This document shows positions 55,876 to 64,000 of a stretch of DNA of 64,000 nucleotides, piece after piece. The stretch covers positions 2,480,001 to 2,544,000 of the forward strand of contig NZ_CP091975.1 in NCBI RefSeq assembly GCF_029016285.1, given 5' to 3'. Position 1 is the stretch's first letter, and each line of letters opens with the position of its first letter. This DNA comes from Vibrio sp. DW001. GTDB taxonomy: Bacteria; Pseudomonadota; Gammaproteobacteria; Enterobacterales; Vibrionaceae. The notes under the pieces were generated by a model. The model ran no database searches. It saw only the letters and a program-made list of their open reading frames with translations, and had not been told where the DNA came from. The translations under genes were made by a program, and so were the position numbers.

Positions 55876-55906
55876 GCCCATAATTATTATTATTATTTAG
55901 TAAAAC

Positions 55907-57535
55907 TTACTCTTTAATGTATAGATCTTTTGAGTAAATCTTGTCTTCTGCGTTGTTAACTGGGAAGCCACCAACGTTAGGGTTTACTAGGCGAGCCTTA
56001 ACATACTGGTAGATAGGAGCAATTGGCATATCTTTCGCCAGTAATACTTCTGCTTCAGCATAAAGTGCATTACGCTCTTCAGCGTTTGTGGAATACAGTG
56101 CTTTCTTCATAGTTTCATCATAAGCAGCGCTGTTGTATTTAGGGTCATTCGAGCTGTTGTTACTTTGCATTAACGAAAGGAAAGAAGAAGCTTCGTTATA
56201 ATCGCCACACCAACCTGCGCGAGTCACGTCAAAGTCACCTTGGCGACGCGTGTCCAAATATGTTTTCCACTCTTGGTTTTCTAGCTGAACATCAACACCT
56301 AAAGACTTCTTCCACATAGATTGAATTGCAGCTGCAATTTTCTTGTGATTTTCTGACGTGTTATACAGAAGTGTAAACTTAAGTGGGTTTTCTTTGTTGA
56401 AACCCGCTTCTTCTAGAAGACTCATTGCTTCTTTAACACGCTCAGCTTGGGTTAACTTGCCGTAAGCTGGAACCTCAGGATTAAATCCTGCAACGATTTC
56501 TGGCGTTAAGAAATAAGCAGGTTGTTGACCTTGCCCTAATAGGAACTTAGTTATTACGTCACGATCGATAGCAAAAGAAAGCGCTTTACGTACACGAACA
56601 TCATCAAATGGTGCTCTTTTATTATTGAAGCCGTAGTAGTAAGAACACAAGTTACCTTGGATAGATACCGATTCAGCATGATCTTTCTGTAGTCGCTTGA
56701 AGTGCTCATTAGGCAATTCGTTCGTGAAGTTAATTTCATCAGAAAGGAATCGATTCATTTCTGCAACTTGGTTTTCGATAGGAAGGAACGTTACTTTTGT
56801 TAGAACGGTATTCGCGTTATCCCAGTAGTTCTTATTTGGAACCAATTCGATACGTTCGTTCACTACCCAGTTGTCCATCACAAATGCACCGTTGCCAACA
56901 AAGTTCTCAGGCTTGGTCCATTTGTCACCAAATTTTTCTACGGTAGCCTTATGCACTGGCTTAACCGTTGTGTGCCCCATCATCATTACGAAATATGGAA
57001 CCGCTGTAGTCAATTTAATTTCTAGTGTATTAGCATCAATTGCCTTCACACCTAGTGTATCTTTATCTGCAGTACCAGCGATGATTTCCGCAGCGTTGAC
57101 CATATTGGTCATCTCTAGATACCAAGAATATGGCGAAGCCGTTGCCGGATCAACAGCACGCTTGAAGCTATATACGAAATCTTCTGCTGTTACTGGGTCG
57201 CCATTAGACCACTTCGCATCTTTGCGTAAGTGGAAAACAAATGTTTGGTTATCTGTTGTGTCCCAAGACTCAGCCACACCAGGAATGGTATTACCGTCTG
57301 AATCTTGGTTTACAAGACCTTCTAACAAATCACGAATAACGTGAGATTCTGGCACACCTTCAGTTTTATGTGGGTCGATAGACGCCACTTCTGTACCGTT
57401 ACCACGCACTAATTCTTGCACCTTAGCAAGTTTAGTACCTGCAGGAATATCTGCTGCAAGAGTTGAAAAAGAGGTAGCAGCAACGGTTAAGCTTGCGCCC
57501 AGTAAAAGGGTTTGTGTAATTTTATTTTTGAACAT
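55907..57535 (-). CDS. oppA: Periplasmic oligopeptide-binding protein OppA
   Basis: A 542-residue binding protein (E. coli 543) with a signal peptide (MFKNKITQTLLLGASLTVAA, cut near TLAADI). The SBP_bac_5 family signature is visible (VIRDLLEGLVNQDSDGNTIP and VTAEDFVYSFKRAVDP), as are FHLRKDAKWSNGDPVTAEDF and RKALSFAIDRDVI. GGAG precedes the ATG at 57535 by 8 nt; a longer frame to 57565 is not needed. It heads the operon and likely captures peptides, possibly cell-wall peptides or signal peptides. Confidence 0.95.
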   Translation of the reverse strand: MFKNKITQTLLLGASLTVAATSFSTLAADIPAGTKLAKVQELVRGNGTEVASIDPHKTEGVPESHVIRDLLEGLVNQDSDGNTIPGVAESWDTTDNQTFVFHLRKDAKWSNGDPVTAEDFVYSFKRAVDPATASPYSWYLEMTNMVNAAEIIAGTADKDTLGVKAIDANTLEIKLTTAVPYFVMMMGHTTVKPVHKATVEKFGDKWTKPENFVGNGAFVMDNWVVNERIELVPNKNYWDNANTVLTKVTFLPIENQVAEMNRFLSDEINFTNELPNEHFKRLQKDHAESVSIQGNLCSYYYGFNNKRAPFDDVRVRKALSFAIDRDVITKFLLGQGQQPAYFLTPEIVAGFNPEVPAYGKLTQAERVKEAMSLLEEAGFNKENPLKFTLLYNTSENHKKIAAAIQSMWKKSLGVDVQLENQEWKTYLDTRRQGDFDVTRAGWCGDYNEASSFLSLMQSNNSSNDPKYNSAAYDETMKKALYSTNAEERNALYAEAEVLLAKDMPIAPIYQYVKARLVNPNVGGFPVNNAEDKIYSKDLYIKE

Positions 57536-58023
57536 GCATTTAACTCCAAATTTTTTTATTAGCATCCATGACGTCTTTTTTATAGGTGTCCGAACGATAG
57601 ACCATTCAGAACGTTTCTAACAAAAACGCTCTAAAACCCAAAAAGATTGCTGAACACACTACCAATCATTCGTTCAATTTTCCATAAAACGGCCTAACTA
57701 GCGCTTTATTATTTCGACTGGGTCAATGTTTTAGATTGTTTGCCTAAAAAGCACTCTATCAAAAAGGATTCACCATAAATGGGTGGAAAATCAGAGTTTA
57801 GTTAATATAAATTCACTTTACCCATAACAAACCACAACCTAAATCTTAATTAACATGAGTTTACACTCTATAAGGTTAAGGAACATGACTTATTATTCAT
57901 TATCTATCTCTAGTATTGAGGGGGGTAGTAACAATATTGGTGAATATCTGAACACAATGTCAATTCAACGCATTGGAACGAAAGTTTTACACCTTTATTC
58001 ATAAGTGTAAAAACCTAGGGTGT
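57536..58023. other. opp upstream region
   Basis: About 490 bp without a gene, containing the oppA promoter and leader. I see no riboswitch. Sequences at 57840-57930 are AT-rich with TTTACA-like hexamers, but a single promoter cannot be singled out. Confidence 0.35.
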
Positions 58024-58050
58024 AAAAAAGCCAAGCAATATAGCTTGGCT
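58024..58050 (-). terminator. Rho-independent terminator of the moa operon
   Basis: Minus-strand AGCCAAGC-TATATT-GCTTGGCT followed by T-tract (58028-58024), 32 bp after the moaE stop. Confidence 0.9.
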
Positions 58051-58081
58051 AGTCATCGTCATTGGGTTGTAGGTTATCTAA

Positions 58082-58540
58082 TCATTTTTCAGTCCAGCGA
58101 GAAGCGGCTTTATGATCCGACGCCCGAGAGTCAATCCAACGACATGCTTCTGTTGTCCTTTCTTTTTTCCAAAATGGCGCTTTGGTTTTAAGAAAGTCCA
58201 TTACAAACTCGCATGCTTCAAAAGATGCACCACGATGAGCGCTTGTTACCCCAACAAAGACAATTTGATCACCAATATCGAGATCACCAATCCGATGAAT
58301 CACACGCACTTTTTGTAGCGGCCAACGGTCTAGTGCTTGCTGACAAATATCAGAAAGTGCTTTTTCAGTCATGCCAGGGTAATGCTCGAGCGTAAGCCCC
58401 GTTACATTACTGCCTAAATTCATGTCTCTCACTTTGCCGGAGAACATGGCGACAGCACCGGCAGATGACCCTTGTGCTAACAAATCGTATTCTTCTGCCA
58501 CAGAGAAGTCTTCACGCATTACAGAAACCGAATACGTCAT
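58082..58540 (-). CDS. moaE: Molybdopterin synthase catalytic subunit MoaE
   Basis: A 152-residue catalytic subunit that, with MoaD thiocarboxylate, turns cyclic pyranopterin monophosphate into molybdopterin. Conserved GAVAMFSGKVRDMNLG, LTLEHYPGMTEKAL, RVIHRIGDLDIGD and the FLKTKAPFWKKE segment with the catalytic Lys are present. The ATG at 58540 has GGTGGG upstream and directly follows the moaD stop; a 15-codon upstream extension would overlap moaD. Confidence 0.96.
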   Translation of the reverse strand: MTYSVSVMREDFSVAEEYDLLAQGSSAGAVAMFSGKVRDMNLGSNVTGLTLEHYPGMTEKALSDICQQALDRWPLQKVRVIHRIGDLDIGDQIVFVGVTSAHRGASFEACEFVMDFLKTKAPFWKKERTTEACRWIDSRASDHKAASRWTEK

Positions 58541-58541
58541 A

Positions 58542-58787
58542 TTACCCACCTGTGACTGGTGGAAAGAAGGCCACTTCATCGCCATCTTTTATCATGCTAT
58601 CAAGCGGAGAGATTGTCTGATTGATAGCAACGAGTAGTTTCCCTGAAGCTAAAGCTAGAGACCACTTATCGCCTTTTTCGCATAAATAATCACGCAGCTC
58701 TTCAGCGGTTGCATAGTTAGGCTCAATATCGAGTCCATCAAGGTCTAGCAGCTCTCTAGTTTGAGCAAAAAAAAGTACTTTGATCAT
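58542..58787 (-). CDS. moaD: Molybdopterin synthase sulfur carrier MoaD
   Basis: An 81-residue ubiquitin-like sulfur carrier ending in the essential Gly-Gly (FFPPVTGG), which is adenylated by MoeB and thiocarboxylated. It overlaps moaC by 4 bp. Confidence 0.95.
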   Translation of the reverse strand: MIKVLFFAQTRELLDLDGLDIEPNYATAEELRDYLCEKGDKWSLALASGKLLVAINQTISPLDSMIKDGDEVAFFPPVTGG

Positions 58788-59263
58788 TTTTCCGCCTTAA
58801 AGTGACCAGATTTTCCACCCCTTTTTTCGAGTAGTCTAACCTGACTAATCACCATATCTTTTTGTATGGCCTTGCACATGTCATAGATAGTCAACGCCGC
58901 AACCGATGCTGCTGTTAGCGCTTCCATTTCTACACCAGTTTTACCCGAGAGTTTACAGAGAGATTCAATTCGAACGACACTATCTTCTTCAATAGCTTCT
59001 AGCTGAACTTCTACCTTAGTAAGCAGTAAAGGGTGGCAAAGTGGAATCAAATCCCATGTTCTTTTGGCAGCTTGTATTCCAGCAATTCGAGCTGTGGCGA
59101 ACACATCACCTTTATGGTGACTACCAGAAACAATCAAGTTTAATGTTTCTGGTGCCATATGAACAAAAGCTTCAGCTCTTGCTTCTCTTACTGTTTCTGC
59201 TTTAGCAGATACGTCAACCATGTTGGCTTCGCCAGAGGCGTTAATATGAGTAAACTGTTCCAT
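58784..59263 (-). CDS. moaC: Cyclic pyranopterin monophosphate synthase MoaC
   Basis: A 159-residue enzyme for the second half of cPMP formation. It carries [18 protein letters not shown], the active-site [12 protein letters not shown] region, and [20 protein letters not shown] with [20 protein letters not shown]. Length matches E. coli (161). Confidence 0.96.
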   Translation of the reverse strand: MEQFTHINASGEANMVDVSAKAETVREARAEAFVHMAPETLNLIVSGSHHKGDVFATARIAGIQAAKRTWDLIPLCHPLLLTKVEVQLEAIEEDSVVRIESLCKLSGKTGVEMEALTAASVAALTIYDMCKAIQKDMVISQVRLLEKRGGKSGHFKAEK

Positions 59264-59269
59264 ACAAGA

Positions 59270-59782
59270 CTACACCGACAAGTGAGGCATAAAGTTACAA
59301 GGGCGATGACTCGCATCTAACTGTTGCTTGATAATCTTTGTCCACGCCGTTCTACATGCGCCAGTTGAACCTGGCGTTGCGAATACAACCGTATGATTTG
59401 CAAAACCTGCAATAGCACGTGATTGAATGGTTGAGGTACCAATCTCTTCGTAAGAAACCTGACGAAATAGTTCACCAAACCCTTCAACTTGCTTGTCAAA
59501 TAGTGGCACAAGAGCTTCTGGTGTACTGTCTCTTGAAGTAAATCCCGTACCGCCAGTAATCATGATGACTTGAATTCCTTCATCTGCTATCCATTGTGAA
59601 ACTATCGCACGGATTTTATATTTGTCATCGATGACAATTTTTTTATCCGCTAGATGATGTCCAGCTTCTTTAAGTTGATTGACAAAGTACTGCCCAGACG
59701 TGTCATTTTCTTCTGTGCGAGTATCAGAAACGGTTAATACTGCAATATTTGCTGGCTTAAATTCACTTACAGCGTGTCCCAT
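59270..59782 (-). CDS. moaB: Molybdenum cofactor biosynthesis protein MoaB
   Basis: A 170-residue MogA/MoaB-fold protein. The molybdopterin-binding motif is ITGGTGFTSRDSTPEAL, and VFATPGSTGACRTAWTKI closes the fold. In E. coli its exact role is dispensable; it probably adenylates molybdopterin or backs up Mog. It lies 6 bp before moaC. Confidence 0.94.
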   Translation of the reverse strand: MGHAVSEFKPANIAVLTVSDTRTEENDTSGQYFVNQLKEAGHHLADKKIVIDDKYKIRAIVSQWIADEGIQVIMITGGTGFTSRDSTPEALVPLFDKQVEGFGELFRQVSYEEIGTSTIQSRAIAGFANHTVVFATPGSTGACRTAWTKIIKQQLDASHRPCNFMPHLSV

Positions 59783-59805
59783 AATTTCACCTATATTTAA
59801 TTTTT

Positions 59806-60795
59806 TTAGCCGCCAATGGAGGCGAGATGTGGCGTCATTCCAGTATTACCATCTTGTAGAAAGTGGCTGACTGATTTGGTTTGGAGTTGAGCTTGAATGC
59901 GGTCGATTAATGCATCCGCTTGCGTATCTTCTTGAAGAAGGTCTCTAAGCTCAACACCTTGCTCACCAAACAAGCAAAGATGTAATTTGCCCATCGCGGA
60001 AACTCTTAATCGGTTACAACTCTCACAAAAATGTTTTTCATAAGGCATAATCAAGCCTATTTCACCTTTGTAATCAGGGTGAATATATACTTTTGCAGGC
60101 CCATCATTCGCTTCTGCTACCTTTGGAATCCAACCTTCTGCGATGAGTTTATTCTGGATGCTCACACCTGATTTATGGTATTTGTCGAAGAATGAATCCA
60201 TCTCTCCGGTTTGCATCAGCTCAATAAATCTTAGCTGTATAGGTCGATCTTTAATCCAATTGAGAAAAGCGGGTAATTCACCGCTATTAAGGTCTTTCAT
60301 TAAGACAACGTTGACTTTGACCTGCTCGTATCCGACCTCGAAAGCTCTGTCTATACCGGACATCACGTTGGAAAATTTATTTTCTCCCGTGATTTGGTAA
60401 AACATTCGGGGGTCTAAGCTATCCAGACTCACGTTAATGTGGGTTAGTCCTGCCTCGCGCCAGTCGGCGACCTGAGATTCCATTCGATAACCGTTTGTTG
60501 TCATTGCCACCTTACTAATTCCATCGGTGGTGGCAATGGTTTGTACGATATCATTGAAATCTTTACGTAAAGTCGGCTCACCACCGGTTATGCGCACCTT
60601 AGAGGTACCACAACTAGCGAACGCACTAACGATACGTTTCACTTCCGGTATGGATAAAAAAGACGAGTTTTTACGCCCCGAAGGCTTATAGCCATCCGGA
60701 AGACAGTATGTGCATTTGAAGTTACAGACATCTGTAACAGAGAGACGCAAGTAATAAAACTTGCGTTTAAATTTATCTTCGAATTGTATCGCCAC
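59806..60795 (-). CDS. moaA: GTP 3',8-cyclase MoaA (radical SAM)
   Basis: A 329-residue radical-SAM enzyme, the first step of molybdenum cofactor synthesis, converting GTP to 3',8-cH2GTP. The SAM cluster is VCNFKCTYC (Cys 24, 28, 31 from this start), the second cluster is CESCNRL with a distal Cys (LHLC), and it ends in the Gly-Gly needed for the active site. The GTG at 60795 is chosen because AAAGG lies 7 nt upstream and the length equals that of E. coli. It heads moaABCDE behind a probable Moco riboswitch. Confidence 0.95.
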   Translation of the reverse strand: MAIQFEDKFKRKFYYLRLSVTDVCNFKCTYCLPDGYKPSGRKNSSFLSIPEVKRIVSAFASCGTSKVRITGGEPTLRKDFNDIVQTIATTDGISKVAMTTNGYRMESQVADWREAGLTHINVSLDSLDPRMFYQITGENKFSNVMSGIDRAFEVGYEQVKVNVVLMKDLNSGELPAFLNWIKDRPIQLRFIELMQTGEMDSFFDKYHKSGVSIQNKLIAEGWIPKVAEANDGPAKVYIHPDYKGEIGLIMPYEKHFCESCNRLRVSAMGKLHLCLFGEQGVELRDLLQEDTQADALIDRIQAQLQTKSVSHFLQDGNTGMTPHLASIGG

Positions 60796-60802
60796 GGAAC
60801 AC

Positions 60803-60930
60803 CTTTCCAAATACGGGAGGCTTACTCATTTCTAAGCAAACCCTTGTAACATTGTGTCACTGGCCTCTAACGCATATAGAATTTCAACATTTGTCAAAAA
60901 TCAAACTTAGCGGTAAAGGCTCGGAGTTAT
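60803..60930 (-). promoter_or_regulatory. Probable molybdenum-cofactor (Moco) riboswitch upstream of moaA
   Basis: The minus-strand leader contains CTCCGAGCC (60924-60916), a GCTTA/TAAGC hairpin (about 60837-60820) with a GAAA-containing loop, and GCCTCCCGTATTTGGAAAGG ending at the ribosome site. I recall GCCTCCCG-N-TTTGG/CTGGAAAGG as the 3' part of the Moco RNA motif before moaA in enterobacteria. It would fold over the moaA ribosome site and repress translation when cofactor is plentiful. Confirm with a covariance-model search. Confidence 0.6.
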
Positions 60931-61108
60931 GGCTGCTAATCACTGAAATCAGATTAACTGCTATTCGATAAAATACTTAATTACGGGTTATAATTCCATA
61001 GGCAATCGTGAAAAATCCATCAATAAGCACACTTTAGTTAGCCTAAGGTGTTTATTATTAAAAATGACGGCAAGTTATTGCATAATATTAAAATAAGTTA
61101 AGTAATAA

Positions 61109-61996
61109 ATGAAAATATATAAAAACAAAAAAATCGTAGCGATAGGTGGCGGGCATGGCTTGGGAAGAGTTCTGGCAGCTTTAAATAAATTTGGCAACAA
61201 TGCTACTGGGATTGTTACGACGACCGACAACGGCGGCTCTACTGGTCGTATCCGTTATTGTCAGGGCGGTATTGCTTGGGGTGACACGAGAAACTGCATC
61301 AATCAGCTGATTACTGAACCATCTGTTGAGTCGATGATGTTTGAGTATAGATTCAAAGGTTCTGGCGAATTAAATGGTCATAATTTGGGCAACCTCATGT
61401 TGGCTTCATTAGATAATTTATCCGTCAGGCCTCTAGAGGCGATACAGCTGATACGTAACATGCTGAAAGTCGATGTCAACATTATCCCTATGTCCGAACA
61501 CCCATCTGATCTAAAAGCATTATCTGTTGATGGTAATTGGGTTCATGGTGAAACCAGTGTGGACGAGATGGAAACCGACCTTCTCAGACTGGATTTAGAA
61601 CCAGAAGTACCTGCCACGAGTGAAGCCATTGCGGCCATTAACCATGCTGATTGCATCATACTTGGACCGGGCAGTTTCCTTACTAGCATTATGCCACCTC
61701 TGTTACTTTCCGAATTGGGACATGCCATATTAAAAAACACCGACGCGACATTGATCTATATCGAGAACCTATCACCAGAATATGGCCCTGCCGGACGAAT
61801 GACTTTACGTCAAAAACTGGAGTGGTGCCAAAGGGCTTGTCGAGGCAGAAAAATAGATATTGTATTAGGTGATGTAGCACATCAAGATCTAGAAGACGAG
61901 TGGCATTGCGTCACTGTCGATCTTGCATCTCCGAATAGGGCTTGGCGACACGATAGAAACAAGTTGTCCAAAGCGATTGTCGAGCAACTTAAATAG
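61109..61996 (+). CDS. yvcK: YvcK-family (UPF0052/CofD-like) protein
   Basis: A 295-residue cytosolic protein of the CofD-like Rossmann fold. The hallmarks are VAIGGGHGLGRVLAALNKF at the N-terminus, TTDNGGSTGRIR, and PGSFLTSIMPPLL, followed by YIENLSPEYGPAGRM. YvcK homologues bind UDP-sugars and are linked to cell-wall and gluconeogenic growth in Gram-positives; the role in Vibrio is unclear. It diverges from moaA and is next to luxU, an arrangement I recall from V. cholerae. Confidence 0.92.
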   Translation: MKIYKNKKIVAIGGGHGLGRVLAALNKFGNNATGIVTTTDNGGSTGRIRYCQGGIAWGDTRNCINQLITEPSVESMMFEYRFKGSGELNGHNLGNLMLASLDNLSVRPLEAIQLIRNMLKVDVNIIPMSEHPSDLKALSVDGNWVHGETSVDEMETDLLRLDLEPEVPATSEAIAAINHADCIILGPGSFLTSIMPPLLLSELGHAILKNTDATLIYIENLSPEYGPAGRMTLRQKLEWCQRACRGRKIDIVLGDVAHQDLEDEWHCVTVDLASPNRAWRHDRNKLSKAIVEQLK

Positions 61997-62123
61997 CGCA
62001 ACGCTAATTTAAAAACGTGTCCACTGCCACTTCGGCTCATTGACAATACTGGCATCCTCACTCATGAAAGTGCGAGGATGTCTTGAGCGGCCTGTGGCGT
62101 TATATTCTATATTAGTCACACCT

Positions 62124-62468
62124 TTACTTGGGCTGGTATAAGGCCCTATATGCGCGGATAGTCGCTTCAATGCTATCCAGTAGAGAATTACGATTTTCAA
62201 CAGTGGAAACCTTCTCGCCGGCTTTGGCTTTGGCATCTATATGCAGCGCTTTTTTACACAAATCATCAGCACCGAAACTGGCTGCACTACTTTTCAATGC
62301 ATGGCTAATATCACTTAACAAGCGCTCTAAGTTATCGCCATTTTCCGTTAGCGAAACGTGATAGCTGTTTAACTCACCCAAAAATATGTCCAACAATACA
62401 GGCAAGTTTTCTTGACCAATTTCGTTACACAAGTCTTCAATTTTGTTGGAGTTTAAATAAGTCGTCAC
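62124..62468 (-). CDS. luxU: Quorum-sensing phosphorelay protein LuxU
   Basis: A 114-residue histidine phosphotransfer (HPt) protein. The phosphorylated His is His56 in SHALKSSAASFGADDL. It takes phosphate from hybrid sensor kinases such as LuxQ and LuxN-type proteins and passes it to LuxO. It follows luxO on the same strand with a 104-bp gap that has a small hairpin-prone region. Between luxU and yvcK, at 62052-62082, CATCCTC and GAGGATG form a 7-bp stem that may end the luxOU transcript. Confidence 0.95.
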   Translation of the reverse strand: MTTYLNSNKIEDLCNEIGQENLPVLLDIFLGELNSYHVSLTENGDNLERLLSDISHALKSSAASFGADDLCKKALHIDAKAKAGEKVSTVENRNSLLDSIEATIRAYRALYQPK

Positions 62469-62572
62469 CGTTTAAGGATCTCCTAACATTCCCTTCGTTA
62501 CATGTAAAAAACAGGCGATTAGCTATGTCAATTTCATGCTCATGTTTTTCGTGTTCACATCATCGTTATTTT

Positions 62573-64000
62573 CTATAACCATGACTGTTTTTTCCTGTAA
62601 ATAGTCGATGGGCTGACTTCTAATGCATGTGCTGCTTGGGGGATATTCCCACCGCAGGCTTGAATTGCTTGCTCTATCACATTTCTCTCAACCCGCCACA
62701 AAGGCGTGATGTCATCAGCAGATAACGATTGGAGACCCTCATGGGTGGAATCAATGTTGTTTGAACCAAATCTATCTTGCAATAATCCTTCCCTATTGTT
62801 TATTAAAGCAATTTTTGTGCTCATTTGGTTAATTGGTGGAGGAAGCATGTTTAATGTGATTTCCTTTCCATTATTTAATACAACAGCATTGCGTATTACA
62901 TTTTGAAGCTGACGCACATTTCCAGGCCATTCATAGGAGATGAATCTGTCTATTACATCTTGCGCAAAACGAGTAAACGATTTTTCCTCTTCCAATGACA
63001 TATAGCCCAAAAGCGAATAGGCTATCTCGACGACATCCTCCCCTCGGTCTCTTAATGGAGGCAAATGCAACGGAATAACATACAAGCGGTAATAAAGGTC
63101 CTCTCTAAAACGTCCTTGTTGTACCTCTTTCCAAGGGTCCCTATTGGTTGCACAAACGAAGCGTACATCAATACTCTTCATCTTAGAGGAGCCGACTTTT
63201 TGAAACGTACCCGTCTGTATAAAACGCAATAGTTTGGTCTGCAGATCCAAATCCATTTCACAAAGCTCATCCAAAAACAATGTTCCACCATCGGCAAGTT
63301 CTGCGGCGCCGTGTCGTTCAGTCGCCGCCCCCGTGAAAGCGCCTTTAACGTGACCAAACAGTTCACTTTCTATTAAGTCTTTCGGGATCGCGGCACAATT
63401 GATTGCTATGAATGGTTTGTCTCTTCGGCGGCTCGCAGCGTGTATCGCTTCAGCACAGACTTCTTTACCTGTACCGCTTTCACCCGTAATAAAGATACTC
63501 GCTTTGCTTGTTGCAGCGGAGTCGATCGTCTTATATACCGAAAGCATATTGTGACTACTACCAATAAAGCCTTGATAGTTATTCAAGCTGCTAACGCTTG
63601 CTCCTTGCTCGCCTTCACCACCTTTGATTTTGCTGGCTCGGCGTATGGCATTATTTACCGTAACCCTGAGCCTATCCGCTTCACAAGGTTTGATTAAGAA
63701 GTCCTGAGCGCCATATCGCATTGCGTCTACGGCGGTATCAATCGAGCCATGAGCCGTCATAAAGATGATAGGGACTTCTGGGTACAATGCTTTTACTGAG
63801 TGAAGCACATCCATACCTGTCATATCGGGTAGGCGCAAATCTAAGAGGATGAGGTCTGGAATCCGGATGATCAGTGATTCTAACGCCTCTTTACCCGTAC
63901 CAACAATTTCCACATCGATGCCGAGAGGTGTTAAAAAAGAACGATATAAAGCTGCAACTGAAGCGGTATCTTCAACCATAAGCAAATACTTAGCTGTCAT
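62573..64000 (-). CDS. luxO: Quorum-sensing response regulator LuxO
   Basis: A 475-residue sigma-54-dependent regulator: a receiver domain (about 1-120; phosphorylated Asp54 in [13 protein letters not shown]), an AAA+ domain (about 145-380; [15 protein letters not shown], and the [10 protein letters not shown] sensor), and a Fis-type HTH ([18 protein letters not shown]). Phosphorylated LuxO activates qrr small RNAs at low cell density. The ATG reaches the window edge, so a few residues of N-terminal extension, as seen in V. harveyi LuxO, may lie outside. The C-terminus stops right after the HTH, shorter than in V. harveyi. luxU follows downstream. Confidence 0.95.
   Translation of the reverse strand: MTAKYLLMVEDTASVAALYRSFLTPLGIDVEIVGTGKEALESLIIRIPDLILLDLRLPDMTGMDVLHSVKALYPEVPIIFMTAHGSIDTAVDAMRYGAQDFLIKPCEADRLRVTVNNAIRRASKIKGGEGEQGASVSSLNNYQGFIGSSHNMLSVYKTIDSAATSKASIFITGESGTGKEVCAEAIHAASRRRDKPFIAINCAAIPKDLIESELFGHVKGAFTGAATERHGAAELADGGTLFLDELCEMDLDLQTKLLRFIQTGTFQKVGSSKMKSIDVRFVCATNRDPWKEVQQGRFREDLYYRLYVIPLHLPPLRDRGEDVVEIAYSLLGYMSLEEEKSFTRFAQDVIDRFISYEWPGNVRQLQNVIRNAVVLNNGKEITLNMLPPPINQMSTKIALINNREGLLQDRFGSNNIDSTHEGLQSLSADDITPLWRVERNVIEQAIQACGGNIPQAAHALEVSPSTIYRKKQSWL

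Noticed and set aside
62009-62236. 75-codon minus-strand frame overlapping luxU
   Set aside because: It is a shadow frame of luxU and its trailer, with no independent support.

Overview
The window looks like a chromosome-1 segment of a marine Vibrionaceae bacterium, most likely a Vibrio or close relative. The evidence is the luxO-luxU quorum-sensing phosphorelay beside a yvcK homologue and moaABCDE, a VexGH-like RND pump, three tandem tRNA-Tyr genes, an ffs/atl/ybaY/tesB block like that of E. coli, and AT-leaning Vibrio-like coding sequence. Nothing indicates a plasmid or prophage. Mobile DNA is limited to one REP-type transposase (RAYT) locus with dispersed repeats and one decayed IS110/IS1111-type element.

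Layout. 1-8.4 kb is accessory: the start of a secreted protein gene, a DUF2157-like membrane protein, a GNAT enzyme, a solute-binding protein, the dgkA-eptA lipid A modification pair, and the RAYT gene between inverted 14-bp repeats. 8.5-16.1 kb holds a Lys-rich microprotein, a carboxyethylornithine-synthase-like dehydrogenase, a chemoreceptor, a second GNAT, and a cNMP/CBS/DUF294 protein co-transcribed with an exonuclease. 16.1-22.4 kb holds a BCCT osmolyte carrier, metE behind tandem MetJ-like boxes, and dcuC. 22.4-30.5 kb is a complete nosRZDFYL nitrous oxide reductase cluster with a near-consensus FNR-type box upstream. 30.5-38.7 kb mixes a LysR gene, a pseudo-metallo-beta-lactamase overlapping a DsbA-like gene, modD, a DUF89 phosphatase, the IS remnant, a small lipoprotein, and a divergent LysR/methyltransferase pair. 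39.2-44.8 kb is core: ffs, a HAD phosphatase, atl, ybaY, tesB, cyuA, its Lrp-type regulator and an outer-membrane protein. 44.9-51.7 kb holds the RND pump, tRNA-Tyr x3 and a POT transporter. 51.9-57.5 kb is oppABCDF with a hairpin after oppA. 58-64 kb is moaABCDE behind a probable Moco riboswitch, then yvcK and luxOU.

How the genes fit together. The nos cluster, dcuC, modD and the moa operon suit a facultative anaerobe that uses N2O and C4-dicarboxylates and makes molybdopterin for other reductases. No nir or nor gene is in the window. EptA releases diacylglycerol, which DgkA recycles. CyuA and its Lrp regulator form a cysteine-detoxification unit. POT and Opp import peptides. LuxO and LuxU relay the autoinducer signal.

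All assignments come from reading translated sequence and motifs. No database search was run, and start codons were chosen from ribosome-binding sites and the usual length of each family.
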